Shown here: positions 1 to 8,449 of the stretch, piece after piece
How the letters are laid out: each line of letters begins with the position of its first letter
Numbering within the stretch: the first letter of the stretch is position 1
Source: Shimia_B sp038527375
GTDB lineage: Bacteria; Pseudomonadota; Alphaproteobacteria; Rhodobacterales; Rhodobacteraceae
Assembly (NCBI GenBank): GCA_038527375.1
Contig: JBCBFU010000012.1
Location: forward strand, 7,174 to 71,173
Direction of reading: 5' to 3'
DNA: 64,000 bases
Notes under the pieces: model-generated
Databases searched by the model: none
The model's input: the letters and a program-made list of their open reading frames with translations, nothing else
What the model was told of the DNA's origin: nothing
Translations under genes and position numbers: made by a program

Positions 1-2
1 CG

Positions 3-404
3 GCGGGCGATTTCCTCAAGCTTGTCCGCGCGAAGGCCAAGGACCTAAAGATCGACGCGGATATGCTCAAGCGGCCCGTGAATGTGGGCTTCTCGGGCGG
101 TGAGAAAAAGCGCAACGAGATCCTGCAAATGGCGATGCTTGAGCCCAAGATGTGCATCCTGGACGAAACGGATTCGGGTCTGGACGTGGATGCGATGAAG
201 CTGGTCAGCCAAGGCGTGAACGCGCTGCGCGACGAAGGCCGGACCTTCCTTGTCATCACGCACTACCAGCGTCTTCTGGACCACATCAAACCGGATGTCG
301 TGCACATCATGGCGGACGGCAAGATCGTCAAAAGCGGTGGGCCGGAACTGGCGCTCGAGGTCGAAAACAACGGCTATGCCGACATTCTGGCGGAGGTCGC
401 GTAA
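3..404 (+). CDS. sufC: SufC, Fe-S cluster assembly ATPase (5' end missing)
   Basis: C-terminal 133 residues of the ABC-type ATPase of the SufBCD scaffold, which powers Fe-S cluster assembly in the cytoplasm. The reading frame is open from base 3, so the gene starts before the window. Visible parts are the ABC signature (FSGGEKKR), Walker B with D-loop (CILDETDSGLD) and the H-loop histidine (VITHYQR). SGGEKKR and DETDSGLD are typical of SufC rather than transport ATPases. The TAA stop shares its last A with the ATG of sufD (TAATG), so the two are translationally coupled. The missing part would hold Walker A. Confidence 0.95.
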   Translation, partial: AGDFLKLVRAKAKDLKIDADMLKRPVNVGFSGGEKKRNEILQMAMLEPKMCILDETDSGLDVDAMKLVSQGVNALRDEGRTFLVITHYQRLLDHIKPDVVHIMADGKIVKSGGPELALEVENNGYADILAEVA

Positions 405-1696
405 TGGCGCTGCCTCAAGCAAAACAGGACCTGACGGATGCGGCGCTGGCCGTATCTTCGCCCCTGATGGGCGGCTGGGCGCAGGCCGCGCAGGAGGCCG
501 CCCGCGGGCGTGTGGCCGCACTTGGTCTGCCGGTGCGCCGAGATGAGTATTGGAAATACACCAACCCGATGGCGTGGACGGGGGACAAACCCTATGACAC
601 CGCGACGGACGCCAAGACGACCTTTGACGGGGCCAAACCGGTCAATATCGTCTTTGTGGACGGGGTGTTTGACGCCGATGCCTCGGACGCGCTGACGTTG
701 GATGGCGTGACAATCGAGCGGCTGTCGCTGGCCGCTGAGGCCGATCTGCATTGGGCCAAAGGGCTCTTTGGAGTGCTCGAGGCTGCGTCGAACGAGGCCG
801 CGCGCAAAGCCGGTGCCGCCTTGTTCAAACCGGTGGCCCGTCCCATGGCCGCGCTCAACACCGCGCTGGCGGGTGAGGGGCTGTTGATCCACGTCACCGG
901 CACGCCGGATCGCCCGATCCGTCTGTCCTACCGGTCGACCGGTGGCGATGCGATGCTGCACCACGTCATCAAGGTCGATGCCGGCGCGTCGCTCACGCTG
1001 CTGGAAGAAGGTCTGCCCGGCGCGCGATCGAACACGATGATCGAGGTTGATATCGCCGACACGGGCGCGTTCCACCACATTCGCCTGCAGGGGCCGGAAG
1101 CCGATCATGCGACGCTGACGAACCTCTTCGCGCGGCTGGGCACGGAAAGCACGTTCAAGAGCTTTGGCATGGCCGCGAACGGCAAGGCCACGCGCAACGA
1201 GGCTGTGCTGGAGCTCACCGGCGACAACGCCATCGCCCATATCGCGGGCGTGGCGTTGGGCGACGGTGATTTCCATCACGACGACACCGTCTACATCACC
1301 CATGACGCGGCCCATTGCGAAAGCCGTCAGGTGTACAAGAAGGTCTTGAAAAACGGCGCCGTGGGCGTGTTCCAAGGCAAGATCCTTGTGCAGCCCGACG
1401 CGCAGAAAACGGACGGCTATCAGATCAGCCAGTCTCTCTTGCTTGATGATGACAGCCAATTCCTCGCCAAGCCGGAGTTGGAGATCTACGCCGATGACGT
1501 GGCCTGTTCGCACGGTTCAACCTCTGGCGCGATTGACGAGACGGCCTTGTTTTATTTGCGCTCGCGCGGGGTGCCACTGTCCGAAGCGCAGGCGTTGTTG
1601 ACGCTGGCCTTCATGGCCGAGGCACTGGACGAGATCGAGGATGAAACCCTCGCCGAGATGGTGGGCGACACCTTGGAAAGCTGGCTCAGGGCGTGA
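404..1696 (+). CDS. sufD: SufD, Fe-S cluster assembly scaffold subunit
   Basis: 430-residue SufD, partner of SufB and SufC in the scaffold complex and implicated in iron entry. The C-terminal SufBD beta-helix core carries the family signature around KPELEIYADDV, then CSHGSTSG and LFYLRSRGV; the histidine of CSHG is the conserved functional residue. The N-terminal region has the usual SufD layout, with DEYWKYTNP near residue 50. I chose the ATG at 404 because it overlaps the sufC stop; an in-frame start further upstream would lie inside sufC. Its TGA overlaps a GTG start for the next gene. Confidence 0.95.
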   Translation: MALPQAKQDLTDAALAVSSPLMGGWAQAAQEAARGRVAALGLPVRRDEYWKYTNPMAWTGDKPYDTATDAKTTFDGAKPVNIVFVDGVFDADASDALTLDGVTIERLSLAAEADLHWAKGLFGVLEAASNEAARKAGAALFKPVARPMAALNTALAGEGLLIHVTGTPDRPIRLSYRSTGGDAMLHHVIKVDAGASLTLLEEGLPGARSNTMIEVDIADTGAFHHIRLQGPEADHATLTNLFARLGTESTFKSFGMAANGKATRNEAVLELTGDNAIAHIAGVALGDGDFHHDDTVYITHDAAHCESRQVYKKVLKNGAVGVFQGKILVQPDAQKTDGYQISQSLLLDDDSQFLAKPELEIYADDVACSHGSTSGAIDETALFYLRSRGVPLSEAQALLTLAFMAEALDEIEDETLAEMVGDTLESWLRA

Positions 1697-2190
1697 GCGT
1701 CACCCGCAATATCGCAGAAAGCTATGTCAGACCGCGCCGCGTGATGCGGCGTATTCTGGCGGCTGGCCCGCGCGAAGATCGCGCGATTGCCACGCTGGCG
1801 GCGGGGTGCCTTGTGCTGTTCGTGGCCTCGTGGGGGCGTCTCGCGCGCGAGGCGGCTGAAACGGGACAAGAGCTTGTGCCGCTGATGTCGAACACGCTTT
1901 ATGCAACGCTCTTTGTGGTGCCGCTCCTGATGTACGGGATCGCGGCGCTGTCGCACCTGATCGCGAAACCTTTCGGGGCCAAGGGTGGTTGGTTTGCGGC
2001 GCGCATGGCGCTGTTCTGGACGCTGCTGGCCACGTCGCCCTTGTTGATCCTGTGGGGTCTGACCAGCGGGCTGATCGGGCCGGGGCCACAGGAGCAGATT
2101 ACCGGGCTGATCTGGCTCGTGGCCTTTGTGGTCTTGTGGACGCTGAATTTGCGCGAGGCGGAACGGATACCGCTGGAGGAAGCGGCATGA
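1693..2190 (+). CDS. YIP1-like integral membrane protein embedded in suf operon
   Basis: 165-residue membrane protein of unknown function. It has a basic N-terminus (residues 1-28) and about four hydrophobic segments (roughly 33-50, 63-82, 95-118, 128-150), ending in a short acidic tail. The pattern resembles the YIP1 superfamily, and the next gene looks like a distant relative. It starts with GTG overlapping the sufD TGA (GTGA), and its own stop overlaps the next ATG (ATGA). The tight coupling between sufD and sufS suggests a role connected with the Suf pathway at the membrane, but nothing in the sequence shows what that role is. Confidence 0.8.
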   Translation: MSVTRNIAESYVRPRRVMRRILAAGPREDRAIATLAAGCLVLFVASWGRLAREAAETGQELVPLMSNTLYATLFVVPLLMYGIAALSHLIAKPFGAKGGWFAARMALFWTLLATSPLLILWGLTSGLIGPGPQEQITGLIWLVAFVVLWTLNLREAERIPLEEAA

Positions 2191-2765
2191 ACTGGACGGT
2201 CAATGGCATCGTGTCGATGATCGGCGCCTCGCTCACGCGTCCACGCAGCGCCGCCGAGGCGCTGTTGGCGCGTCCGATTTCCGTCGGTGACGCCATGGCC
2301 GCCTTGGGCGTGTCCATCATCGGCTCGGTCATGCTGTCGTTCTTTTTGTCCGGTGGCGCGCCCATCCCGTTGCTGTTGAACGTGCCGCCCTTTGGGCCGT
2401 TCATGCTCGCGCTGTTCACGATCTCGATGACGACGATCTTTGCGGTCGCCGTGCATCTGGTGGGGCGTGCGATGGGCGGGCAAGGCGATCTGGCCGGGGC
2501 GATCCTCGTGATGGCGTGGATACAGGTCCTGCAACTGGCCGCGCAGGTGATCTTTGCCTTCGTGACGCTGGTCGACCCGACATTGGGGTCGATGCTGGGC
2601 TTTCTGGTGACGCTGGGCCTGATCTGGGTCCTGCTGTCGTTTCTTGACGTGCTCCACAGCCTTGGCGGGCTGGGGCGCGCAGCGTTTTTGTTGTTGATGG
2701 TTGTCGTGGGGATCGCCCTTGGTCTGGGCTTTATCCTCACACTGATCGGAGTGGGAAGCACATGA
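2187..2765 (+). CDS. YIP1 family membrane protein in suf operon
   Basis: 192-residue integral membrane protein with a short amphipathic N-terminus (WTVNGIVSMIGASLTRPRSA) followed by about five membrane segments. The N-terminal ALLARPISVGDAMAALGVS pattern is typical of bacterial YIP1-domain proteins. The ATG at 2187 overlaps the previous stop, and the TGA at 2763-2765 overlaps the ATG of sufS. Co-translation with SufD and SufS is clear from the sequence; function is unknown. Possible roles are membrane anchoring of the Suf machinery or an unrelated membrane function that shares the transcript. Confidence 0.8.
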   Translation: MNWTVNGIVSMIGASLTRPRSAAEALLARPISVGDAMAALGVSIIGSVMLSFFLSGGAPIPLLLNVPPFGPFMLALFTISMTTIFAVAVHLVGRAMGGQGDLAGAILVMAWIQVLQLAAQVIFAFVTLVDPTLGSMLGFLVTLGLIWVLLSFLDVLHSLGGLGRAAFLLLMVVVGIALGLGFILTLIGVGST

Positions 2766-3988
2766 GTCAGTACGATGTCGAGGCGGTCCGCGCCGATTTC
2801 CCGATCCTGAGCCGTGAGGTGAATGGCAAGCCTCTGGTCTATCTGGACAACGGCGCCTCCGCACAGAAGCCGCAGGTCGTGATCGATGCGGTGACGCAGG
2901 CGTATTCGCAGGAATATTCCAACGTTCACCGGGGCTTGCACTTCCTTTCTAATCTCGCGACCGACAAATACGAGGCCGTGCGCGGCAAGCTCGCGCGCTT
3001 TCTGAACGCGCCGTCCGAAGATGAAATCGTGTTCTCGACCGGCACGACCGAGGCGATCAACCTCGTCGCCTATGGCTGGGCCATGCCACGCCTCAACGCG
3101 GGGGACGAGATCGTGCTGTCGGTGATGGAGCACCACGCCAATATCGTGCCATGGCATTTCCTGCGCGAACGCATGGGCGTCGTCCTGAAATGGGTGGATG
3201 TGGACGCCAATGGCGATCTCGATCCGCAGGCTGTGATCGACGCGATTGGCCCCAAGACCAAGCTGGTGGCAATCACGCATCTGTCGAACGTGTTGGGCAC
3301 GGTTGTGGATATCAAAGCGATCACAGCCGCGGCCCATGACAAAGGCGTGGCCGTCATGGTCGACGGATCACAGGCCGCCGTGCACATGCCCGTCGATGTG
3401 ACCGATCTGGGTTGTGACTTCTACGCGGTGACGGGGCACAAGCTCTATGGCCCGTCGGGATCGGGCGGCATCTTTATCAAGCGCGACCGTATGGCTGAAA
3501 TGCGCCCCTTCATCGGGGGCGGCGACATGATCCGCGATGTGCACAAGGACGCGGTCTACTATGCCGACCCGCCCATGAAGTTCGAGGCCGGCACCCCCGG
3601 GATCGTTCAGCAGATCGGTCTGGGTGTGGCGCTAGATTACATGACGAACCTCGGCATGGACGCAATTGCCGCCCATGAGCGCGAATTGCGCGACTACGCC
3701 CGGGCGCGGCTCGATGGGCTGAACTGGCTGACGGTGCAGGGCAAAAGCGCGACCAAAGCCGCTATATTCTCGTTCACGCTCGACGGGGCGGCCCATGCCC
3801 ACGACATCTCGACCGTGCTCGACAAAAAGGGTGTCGCAGTGCGTGCAGGGCAGCATTGCGCGCAGCCGTTGATGGAACACATGGGCGTGCCCGCGACCTG
3901 CCGCGCGTCCTTTGGCCTCTATAACACCAAGGCCGAGGTCGATGTGCTGATTGACGCGTTGGAGCTGTGCCACGATCTCTTTGCATGA
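2762..3988 (+). CDS. sufS: SufS-type group II cysteine desulfurase
   Basis: 408-residue PLP enzyme that takes sulphur from L-cysteine, giving alanine and an enzyme-bound persulfide for the SufBCD scaffold. The PLP lysine is K227 in VTGHKLYGPSG, and the persulfide cysteine is C380 in TCRASFGLYN, the group II (SufS/CsdA) form. Other class V aminotransferase landmarks are DNGASAQKP, the histidine of EHHANIVPW, and DGSQAAVH. Length matches the family (about 405). The start overlaps the preceding TGA as ATGA. The next gene, 73 bp on, has its own ribosome binding site. Confidence 0.97.
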   Translation: MSQYDVEAVRADFPILSREVNGKPLVYLDNGASAQKPQVVIDAVTQAYSQEYSNVHRGLHFLSNLATDKYEAVRGKLARFLNAPSEDEIVFSTGTTEAINLVAYGWAMPRLNAGDEIVLSVMEHHANIVPWHFLRERMGVVLKWVDVDANGDLDPQAVIDAIGPKTKLVAITHLSNVLGTVVDIKAITAAAHDKGVAVMVDGSQAAVHMPVDVTDLGCDFYAVTGHKLYGPSGSGGIFIKRDRMAEMRPFIGGGDMIRDVHKDAVYYADPPMKFEAGTPGIVQQIGLGVALDYMTNLGMDAIAAHERELRDYARARLDGLNWLTVQGKSATKAAIFSFTLDGAAHAHDISTVLDKKGVAVRAGQHCAQPLMEHMGVPATCRASFGLYNTKAEVDVLIDALELCHDLFA

Positions 3989-4031
3989 GGCTGGCGGAAA
4001 CTTCTTGCCATAAACGGGAACATGGCCCTAG

Positions 4032-4059
4032 GCTTTCCCCAAATACGAAAGGGGATAGC
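4032..4059 (+). promoter_or_regulatory. Hairpin covering the ribosome binding site of the 87-aa secreted protein
   Basis: GCTTTCCCC at 4032-4040 can pair with GGGGATAGC at 4051-4059 (8 of 9 positions) around a 10-base loop. The right arm contains the core of the AAAGGGGA Shine-Dalgarno sequence just before the ATG at 4062. Closing the stem would hide the ribosome binding site. The pairing is visible in the sequence; any regulatory effect is inferred. Confidence 0.4.
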
Positions 4060-4061
4060 TT

Positions 4062-4325
4062 ATGAATTTTCGCAATATTGCAGGTGCGGCGATGGTTGTC
4101 GCGTTGGCAGCATCTTCGCCGGTGTCGGCTGGTGGGATGTTGGTAGGCAAACCGTCGCCCGCGACCACGGAGGATGGGCCAGATGCCGGCGTCATTCTTG
4201 GCGTGATTGTGCTGGGGGTTATCTTCTCCTCGATCTTTGGCGGCGCCGCCGGTGGCTCCACGAAATCGGCGCCCAGCACTGAGGCACCAAGCACGGGCGA
4301 AGGCACGATTCTGCAAAAGTTCTGA
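4062..4325 (+). CDS. Small secreted or inner-membrane hypothetical protein (87 aa)
   Basis: No family recognised. Residues 1-23 look like a Sec signal peptide (basic start, hydrophobic core, cleavage after PVSA). A Pro/Thr-rich stretch with acidic residues follows, then a second hydrophobic segment at about 43-62 (VILGVIVLGVIFSSIFGG) and a Ser/Thr/Gly-rich tail. The mature protein would therefore sit in the inner membrane facing the periplasm, or assemble through the Gly-rich helix. A good Shine-Dalgarno (AAAGGGGA) precedes the ATG. It converges with the desaturase gene two bases downstream. Confidence 0.7.
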   Translation: MNFRNIAGAAMVVALAASSPVSAGGMLVGKPSPATTEDGPDAGVILGVIVLGVIFSSIFGGAAGGSTKSAPSTEAPSTGEGTILQKF

Positions 4326-4327
4326 GG

Positions 4328-5242
4328 TTAGGCGCGCCGCGTCGCAATCCGCCACATGCGCTGCAACGGGTTCCACAAAGCCGTCCAAAGCGAATGGGTC
4401 ATCAGCGGCGCGTCTTCGGGCGCATCCAAACCTATGCGGATGTCTTCCCGGCCCTCGGGGATGTAGAGAGTTCCGAACATCCAGTCCCAGATAGCCAAGA
4501 ACTGGCCGAAATTCTTGTTGAAATGCCGGGGTTCAACCGAGTGGTGGATCTGGTGCTGCGCGGGTGAGATAAAGACGTGCTCCATCACCCGCCCGTACCT
4601 TACCCAGATGTGGCTGTGGTGAAAGTTCAGCATCAAGAGTGCGGTCACTGAAAAGAACACGTTAACGCCCGCGATCTGCGCAACCGTGAATCCGGGATCG
4701 AGCGCGCCGATCAGCAATCCCTGGCCAAGCCCGACAAGCAGCGAGAGGCTGATCGCCGTGACTACCCCGCCAAGTGGATGTTGCCGGTAGGCTGAAAAGG
4801 GTGTCATCACCTCGGCCGAGTGGTGCACGGCATGGATCGGCCAGATCAGTTTGACTTGATGCAGTATCCGGTGCGCCCAATACAGCGCCAGATCACCCCA
4901 AAGGAAAAGGATCAACGCCAAGAGCAAGGGGGAGGAGACAAGCACCACACCGCCAGAGGTCCATTGCGCCACTTGCGTGGCAACAGCAGTGGTAAAGAAC
5001 ACGCGCCCGAACAGGTTGAAGAACGTCATCAACCGGCCAATTGCAAAAAGCTTAAGATCCAACCAATGGGATTTGTGCGTATAGATCGCCTTTGGCGTGG
5101 CCCAGGCCCAGAACCCGATGCGGTTGGATTGCAGCCGGTACAGCACCCACGCGATTGGGATGCACACCAACAGATATTCCGGCGCAACCAGAACGTCGCT
5201 GCCAAAGAACGCCGCATAAAGCTGAAGAAGCCAATCCTGCAT
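4328..5242 (-). CDS. Sterol desaturase / fatty acid hydroxylase family protein
   Basis: 304-residue membrane di-iron enzyme. Family members oxidise C-H bonds of sterols, fatty acids, carotenoids or ether lipids using O2. The histidine clusters are HRILH (about 124-128), HAVHHS (about 137-142), HHSH in the third region and HQIHH (about 229-233), which together form the metal site. Four or more membrane segments lie among them (about 23-38, 80-95, 98-115, 155-195). The substrate cannot be told from sequence. The gene stands alone, divergent from tRNA-Arg. Roseobacters make no sterols, so a lipid or carotenoid substrate is more likely. Confidence 0.85.
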   Translation of the reverse strand: MQDWLLQLYAAFFGSDVLVAPEYLLVCIPIAWVLYRLQSNRIGFWAWATPKAIYTHKSHWLDLKLFAIGRLMTFFNLFGRVFFTTAVATQVAQWTSGGVVLVSSPLLLALILFLWGDLALYWAHRILHQVKLIWPIHAVHHSAEVMTPFSAYRQHPLGGVVTAISLSLLVGLGQGLLIGALDPGFTVAQIAGVNVFFSVTALLMLNFHHSHIWVRYGRVMEHVFISPAQHQIHHSVEPRHFNKNFGQFLAIWDWMFGTLYIPEGREDIRIGLDAPEDAPLMTHSLWTALWNPLQRMWRIATRRA

Positions 5243-5288
5243 GCACTTAGTTTTTCCGACGCGCGCTGCCAGTCAAGCTGAAAATGCG

Positions 5289-5317
5289 TTGCAGGGGCCG
5301 GGGCGGGGGCGTATAGG
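5289..5317 (+). promoter_or_regulatory. Sigma70-type promoter for tRNA-Arg
   Basis: TTGCAG at 5289-5294 and TATAGG at 5312-5317, separated by 17 bases of GC-rich sequence. Transcription would begin about 5-7 bases before the mature tRNA at 5329. Spacing and both hexamers are good for a housekeeping promoter. Confidence 0.6.
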
Positions 5318-5328
5318 CTCCTGGACGT

Positions 5329-5405
<77 letters not shown>

Positions 5406-5419
5406 ATATCCCGAAAATG

Positions 5420-8341
5420 CTAGAAATAGGTCAGGTCGTCTTCGTCCAGATCGCCGGCGTCTTCGATCAGCACGCTCCAGGCCGCGTTTTGATCTGACAG
5501 CAGCAGGGCGTCGTTCCCGTCGCCTTGGCCGAGCAACAGGGTGATGATCTCTTCCTCGTTCATCAGACGCACGGCCAGCGTGTCACCCGCACTGTAGTCG
5601 GTGATCGTTGTCTGGCCGTCTTCGCCGGTGGCCGCCTCGAACCGGTCGGAGCCGTCGCCGCCGGTCAGGGTATTGGTCCCACCGCCTGCGACCAGCGTGT
5701 CGTCGCCATCGCCGCCGATCAGCGTGTCGGCGCCGTCCCCGGCCAACAACTTGTCATCGCCGTCGCCGCCGCGCAGGTCATCATCGCCGCCACCGCCGGC
5801 AAGGCGGTCGTTGCCCGTGCCACCAAACATGGCGTCATTGCCCCATCCGCCGATCATCATGTCATCGCCGGAATTGCCGAACATCGTGTCGTCGCCCGTG
5901 CCGCCAAAGACGCGGTCCGCGCCTGCGCCGCCCGTCATGTCGTCATTGCCGCTGCCACCGAGGATGCGGTCATCGCCGTTGCCGCCACCCAGCGTGTCCC
6001 AGCCGGAATTGCCGGCCACACGGTCGTCGCCATTGCCGCCTTCGACCACGTCGTTGCCTTGGTCGCCACGCAGGTTGTCGTCGCCATCGAGGCCAAGGAT
6101 GCGGTCATCGCCCGCAAGCCCGGCGATCGTGTCGTCGTCCAACGTGCCCACGAGTGTGTCGTCTTGGGGCGTGGGCTCAGGATCGCCCGCGACCAGTTCG
6201 ATTCCGGTGAAATCGGTGGTTTGCCCGGTTGCGATGCCGTCTTCGTCGAGGAAGCTGATCGTGCCGGATGTTGCATCGTCATAGGTGACGTCAAAGCCGC
6301 GACCCGACAGGCGCAGGATGTCGTCGCCCGATCCGCCCACAACGAGGTCGAGCACGGCGGCATCCGACAGGAAGATCACGTCATCGCCCGCGCCGCCATC
6401 GACGCGGCCCACGCTGGCCTGTTCGGTGACGCTAATCTCGTCATTGCCGTCGCCTGCGCGGATCAGGTCGCCCACGACGGCCTTGCCTGCGATGGTGATG
6501 CGGTCGTCGCCACCCCGCGTGTCGATGTCGTCGGTGACTTGGGCCACGTCCTCCATGCGGATCACGTCATTGCCGTCATCGGTGCGGATATCGTCGCCCA
6601 CGACAGCGGTGCCCGACAGATCGACGACCTCGTTATCGTCGCCGCGACCCATGTCGATGTCCCACCGGGTCTGGCCCGAGGACATGAGGACCTTGTCCGC
6701 ACCGTCGCCTGCGTTGATCTTGCCGCCGATGTCCGAACCGCCCGTCACGGTGATCGTGTCATCGCCGTCGCCGCCATCGACATCGCCTGCGACGTCGAGC
6801 GCCGCGACCTCCAGATCGTCGCCTTGCCACGTGCCTTCCACGAGGCTCGTGAAGGTCAGGGACCGGTCGGCAACCACAAAGGGGTCGTCCTGGATCGTGT
6901 CGATATCGGTCGTGCGCAGAATGACATCGGACAGCGACGCATCACGCACCTCGGCCAGGATGTCCGCACCGATGCGCGGGTCGAGATCGCCGAACGTTTC
7001 GTCCGCCGCCGCGGTCCGGTGGAATTGCTCGGACAGGATATGGGTGAAGAGGGGGCCAGACTGCGTCCCGTCGATCTTGTCCTCGGCCAGCCCGCCAACC
7101 CAGAGGTCGACGTCAAAGACCGTGTCATATACCGCCGCCAGATCGGCCTCGATCGCGGGGTCGCTGGTGATGATGCTGAAATCATCGGGGTCAATCGTGT
7201 CGGGGTCGATATCGCCCAACAATTGCGCCCGCACATCGACATAAGACCCCAGCCCGTGGTCGGCCCCGCGCACGAGGTTCAGCGCAGGGAGCGAAAAGCC
7301 ACCCACACCTTCGGGCGTCGCGAGGAAGAAGTTCAGGTCATCGACGACCTTGGTGTCCAGCTCCTGCGCGTGTTCCGCCGCCTGCCCCCGGAGCAGGCTG
7401 TCAATCCCGTCTTCCTTGACCGCGTCCGGGTTAAAGAAGTTGTCGAGAAGGGCGAGGTGGCCGTCCTCGAACACGCTGCCATCCTCATTCAGGCGCGGCA
7501 TGTGGCCCGAGACAAGCGTGTGCCCAAACCGGAAGGCCGCCGTCGAAAACTCGAGGCTGACCTGACCGACCGCGTCAGGGTCGTGGTCCACGTCATCCAC
7601 GTCTTGCGGAGCGGCCCCGCCGATCAGATGTGGCAGCCATTCTTCATAGGTGATCTTCTGAAGTTCGTATTCGACGATGGAGCGCGCGGCCTCGAACAGC
7701 TCTTGGTCATCCCAATCGGGGTTTTCCTCGGCCAGCCGGTCGGCCCAGTAGTTGTGTTCGCGCGCGAAAAGCGTGTGCAGCGACAAGAGGTTGGGGTTCT
7801 CGTTGGCGCGGACATCGCCCGCCAGATAAACCGCGTCCTCGCCGCCGGACTCACCGGCCATGATCTGATCTTCGGTGGTCAGGGGCAGAAGGCCATGGGT
7901 GCTGGTCGGGTCGTCCGACATAGTCAGCTTGCCGCCCTCAAAGCTGCGCACCTCGGCCTCGCGCGTTTCTTCGCTGCCGTAGATCTGGCTGCCGTCGATC
8001 TGCCACGTGATGCCGTTGCCGTATTCGCGCGGGCCGTCCACGCCGGTGCCATCCATGGGGGTCGACCGCGCGACGTCGTGATCCATTCCGTCCACGTCGA
8101 TGAATTCGCTGTCGCTTTCACGGGTCAGCGTCAGGTCATGGTCAAGGAATTGCCCCCACGTGGTGAACAGGGTCGACAGGTTCTGTGAATTGGGGATGTC
8201 GCCGTCCTGATCAAAGAGCGTCCGGGCGACGGTCATTGGATCGGTCGTTTCGTACAATTCGCCAAGCCCATCGGCATAACGGGCTTCGGTCAGTCGAGGC
8301 ATCTCCTCGAGCTGCGCGAGAAATGGACACGCGGACGCCAT
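5420..8341 (-). CDS. Animal-type haem peroxidase with C-terminal RTX calcium-binding repeats
   Basis: 973-residue protein, predicted to be secreted by a type I system. Residues ~20-510 form a haem peroxidase domain with the complete mammalian-type active site: D67 and distal H68 (WGQFLDHDL), R178 and E181 (GDVRANE), and proximal H274 (FRFGHTLV). D67 and E181 match the residues that ester-link haem in myeloperoxidase. Residues ~520-680 hold long-period repeats and ~727-905 canonical GGxGxDxxx repeats, with a hydrophobic C-terminal tail typical of type I substrates. No N-terminal signal peptide is visible. I chose the ATG at 8341 because GAGGGG lies about 6 bases upstream; an in-frame GTG at 8386 has weaker support. 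No ABC/MFP exporter genes are nearby. Confidence 0.93.
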   Translation of the reverse strand: MASACPFLAQLEEMPRLTEARYADGLGELYETTDPMTVARTLFDQDGDIPNSQNLSTLFTTWGQFLDHDLTLTRESDSEFIDVDGMDHDVARSTPMDGTGVDGPREYGNGITWQIDGSQIYGSEETREAEVRSFEGGKLTMSDDPTSTHGLLPLTTEDQIMAGESGGEDAVYLAGDVRANENPNLLSLHTLFAREHNYWADRLAEENPDWDDQELFEAARSIVEYELQKITYEEWLPHLIGGAAPQDVDDVDHDPDAVGQVSLEFSTAAFRFGHTLVSGHMPRLNEDGSVFEDGHLALLDNFFNPDAVKEDGIDSLLRGQAAEHAQELDTKVVDDLNFFLATPEGVGGFSLPALNLVRGADHGLGSYVDVRAQLLGDIDPDTIDPDDFSIITSDPAIEADLAAVYDTVFDVDLWVGGLAEDKIDGTQSGPLFTHILSEQFHRTAAADETFGDLDPRIGADILAEVRDASLSDVILRTTDIDTIQDDPFVVADRSLTFTSLVEGTWQGDDLEVAALDVAGDVDGGDGDDTITVTGGSDIGGKINAGDGADKVLMSSGQTRWDIDMGRGDDNEVVDLSGTAVVGDDIRTDDGNDVIRMEDVAQVTDDIDTRGGDDRITIAGKAVVGDLIRAGDGNDEISVTEQASVGRVDGGAGDDVIFLSDAAVLDLVVGGSGDDILRLSGRGFDVTYDDATSGTISFLDEDGIATGQTTDFTGIELVAGDPEPTPQDDTLVGTLDDDTIAGLAGDDRILGLDGDDNLRGDQGNDVVEGGNGDDRVAGNSGWDTLGGGNGDDRILGGSGNDDMTGGAGADRVFGGTGDDTMFGNSGDDMMIGGWGNDAMFGGTGNDRLAGGGGDDDLRGGDGDDKLLAGDGADTLIGGDGDDTLVAGGGTNTLTGGDGSDRFEAATGEDGQTTITDYSAGDTLAVRLMNEEEIITLLLGQGDGNDALLLSDQNAAWSVLIEDAGDLDEDDLTYF
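5620..6165 (-). repeat. Canonical RTX nonapeptide repeat region
   Basis: About 18 tandem copies of the GGxGxDxxh motif (for example GGNGDDRVAG, GGTGDDTMFG, GGDGDDTLVA), in phase except for a few substituted glycines. Such repeats wind into a calcium-stabilised parallel beta-roll outside the cell. At DNA level they give a GC-rich, 27-bp-periodic stretch that also produces long open frames on the opposite strand. Confidence 0.9.
6295..6780 (-). repeat. Long-period (20-23 residue) RTX-like repeats
   Basis: Eight imperfect repeats of about 20-23 residues with the pattern GxGDDxIxhxxxAxVxxxI, beginning near GDGDDTITVTGG and ending near GSGDDILRLSGRG. The G-x-G-D-D head resembles RTX, but the period is more than twice the 9-residue RTX unit. 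The block links the peroxidase domain to the canonical RTX block and probably forms its own beta-solenoid. Confidence 0.7.
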
Positions 8342-8449
8342 ATAGAACCCCTCACAAGGCACATTAAATCCGTGCCCCCACACCACGCGTAGTCATGCCG
8401 CGCTGCCGCGATTCCGTCAAATTTTCGTGAGAATTGGGCAGTAAAATTC

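Noticed and set aside
5525..8188. 887-codon open frame on the plus strand opposite the RTX peroxidase
   Set aside because: It mirrors the Gly/Asp repeat codons on the other strand, giving monotonous Val/Ile/Ala patterns. It has no domain, no ribosome binding site and no start context. The minus-strand gene has a full active site.
8342..8386. 15-residue N-terminal extension of the peroxidase from a GTG at 8386
   Set aside because: The ATG at 8341 has a clear GAGGGG ribosome binding site inside this stretch, and the extension has no signal peptide features.
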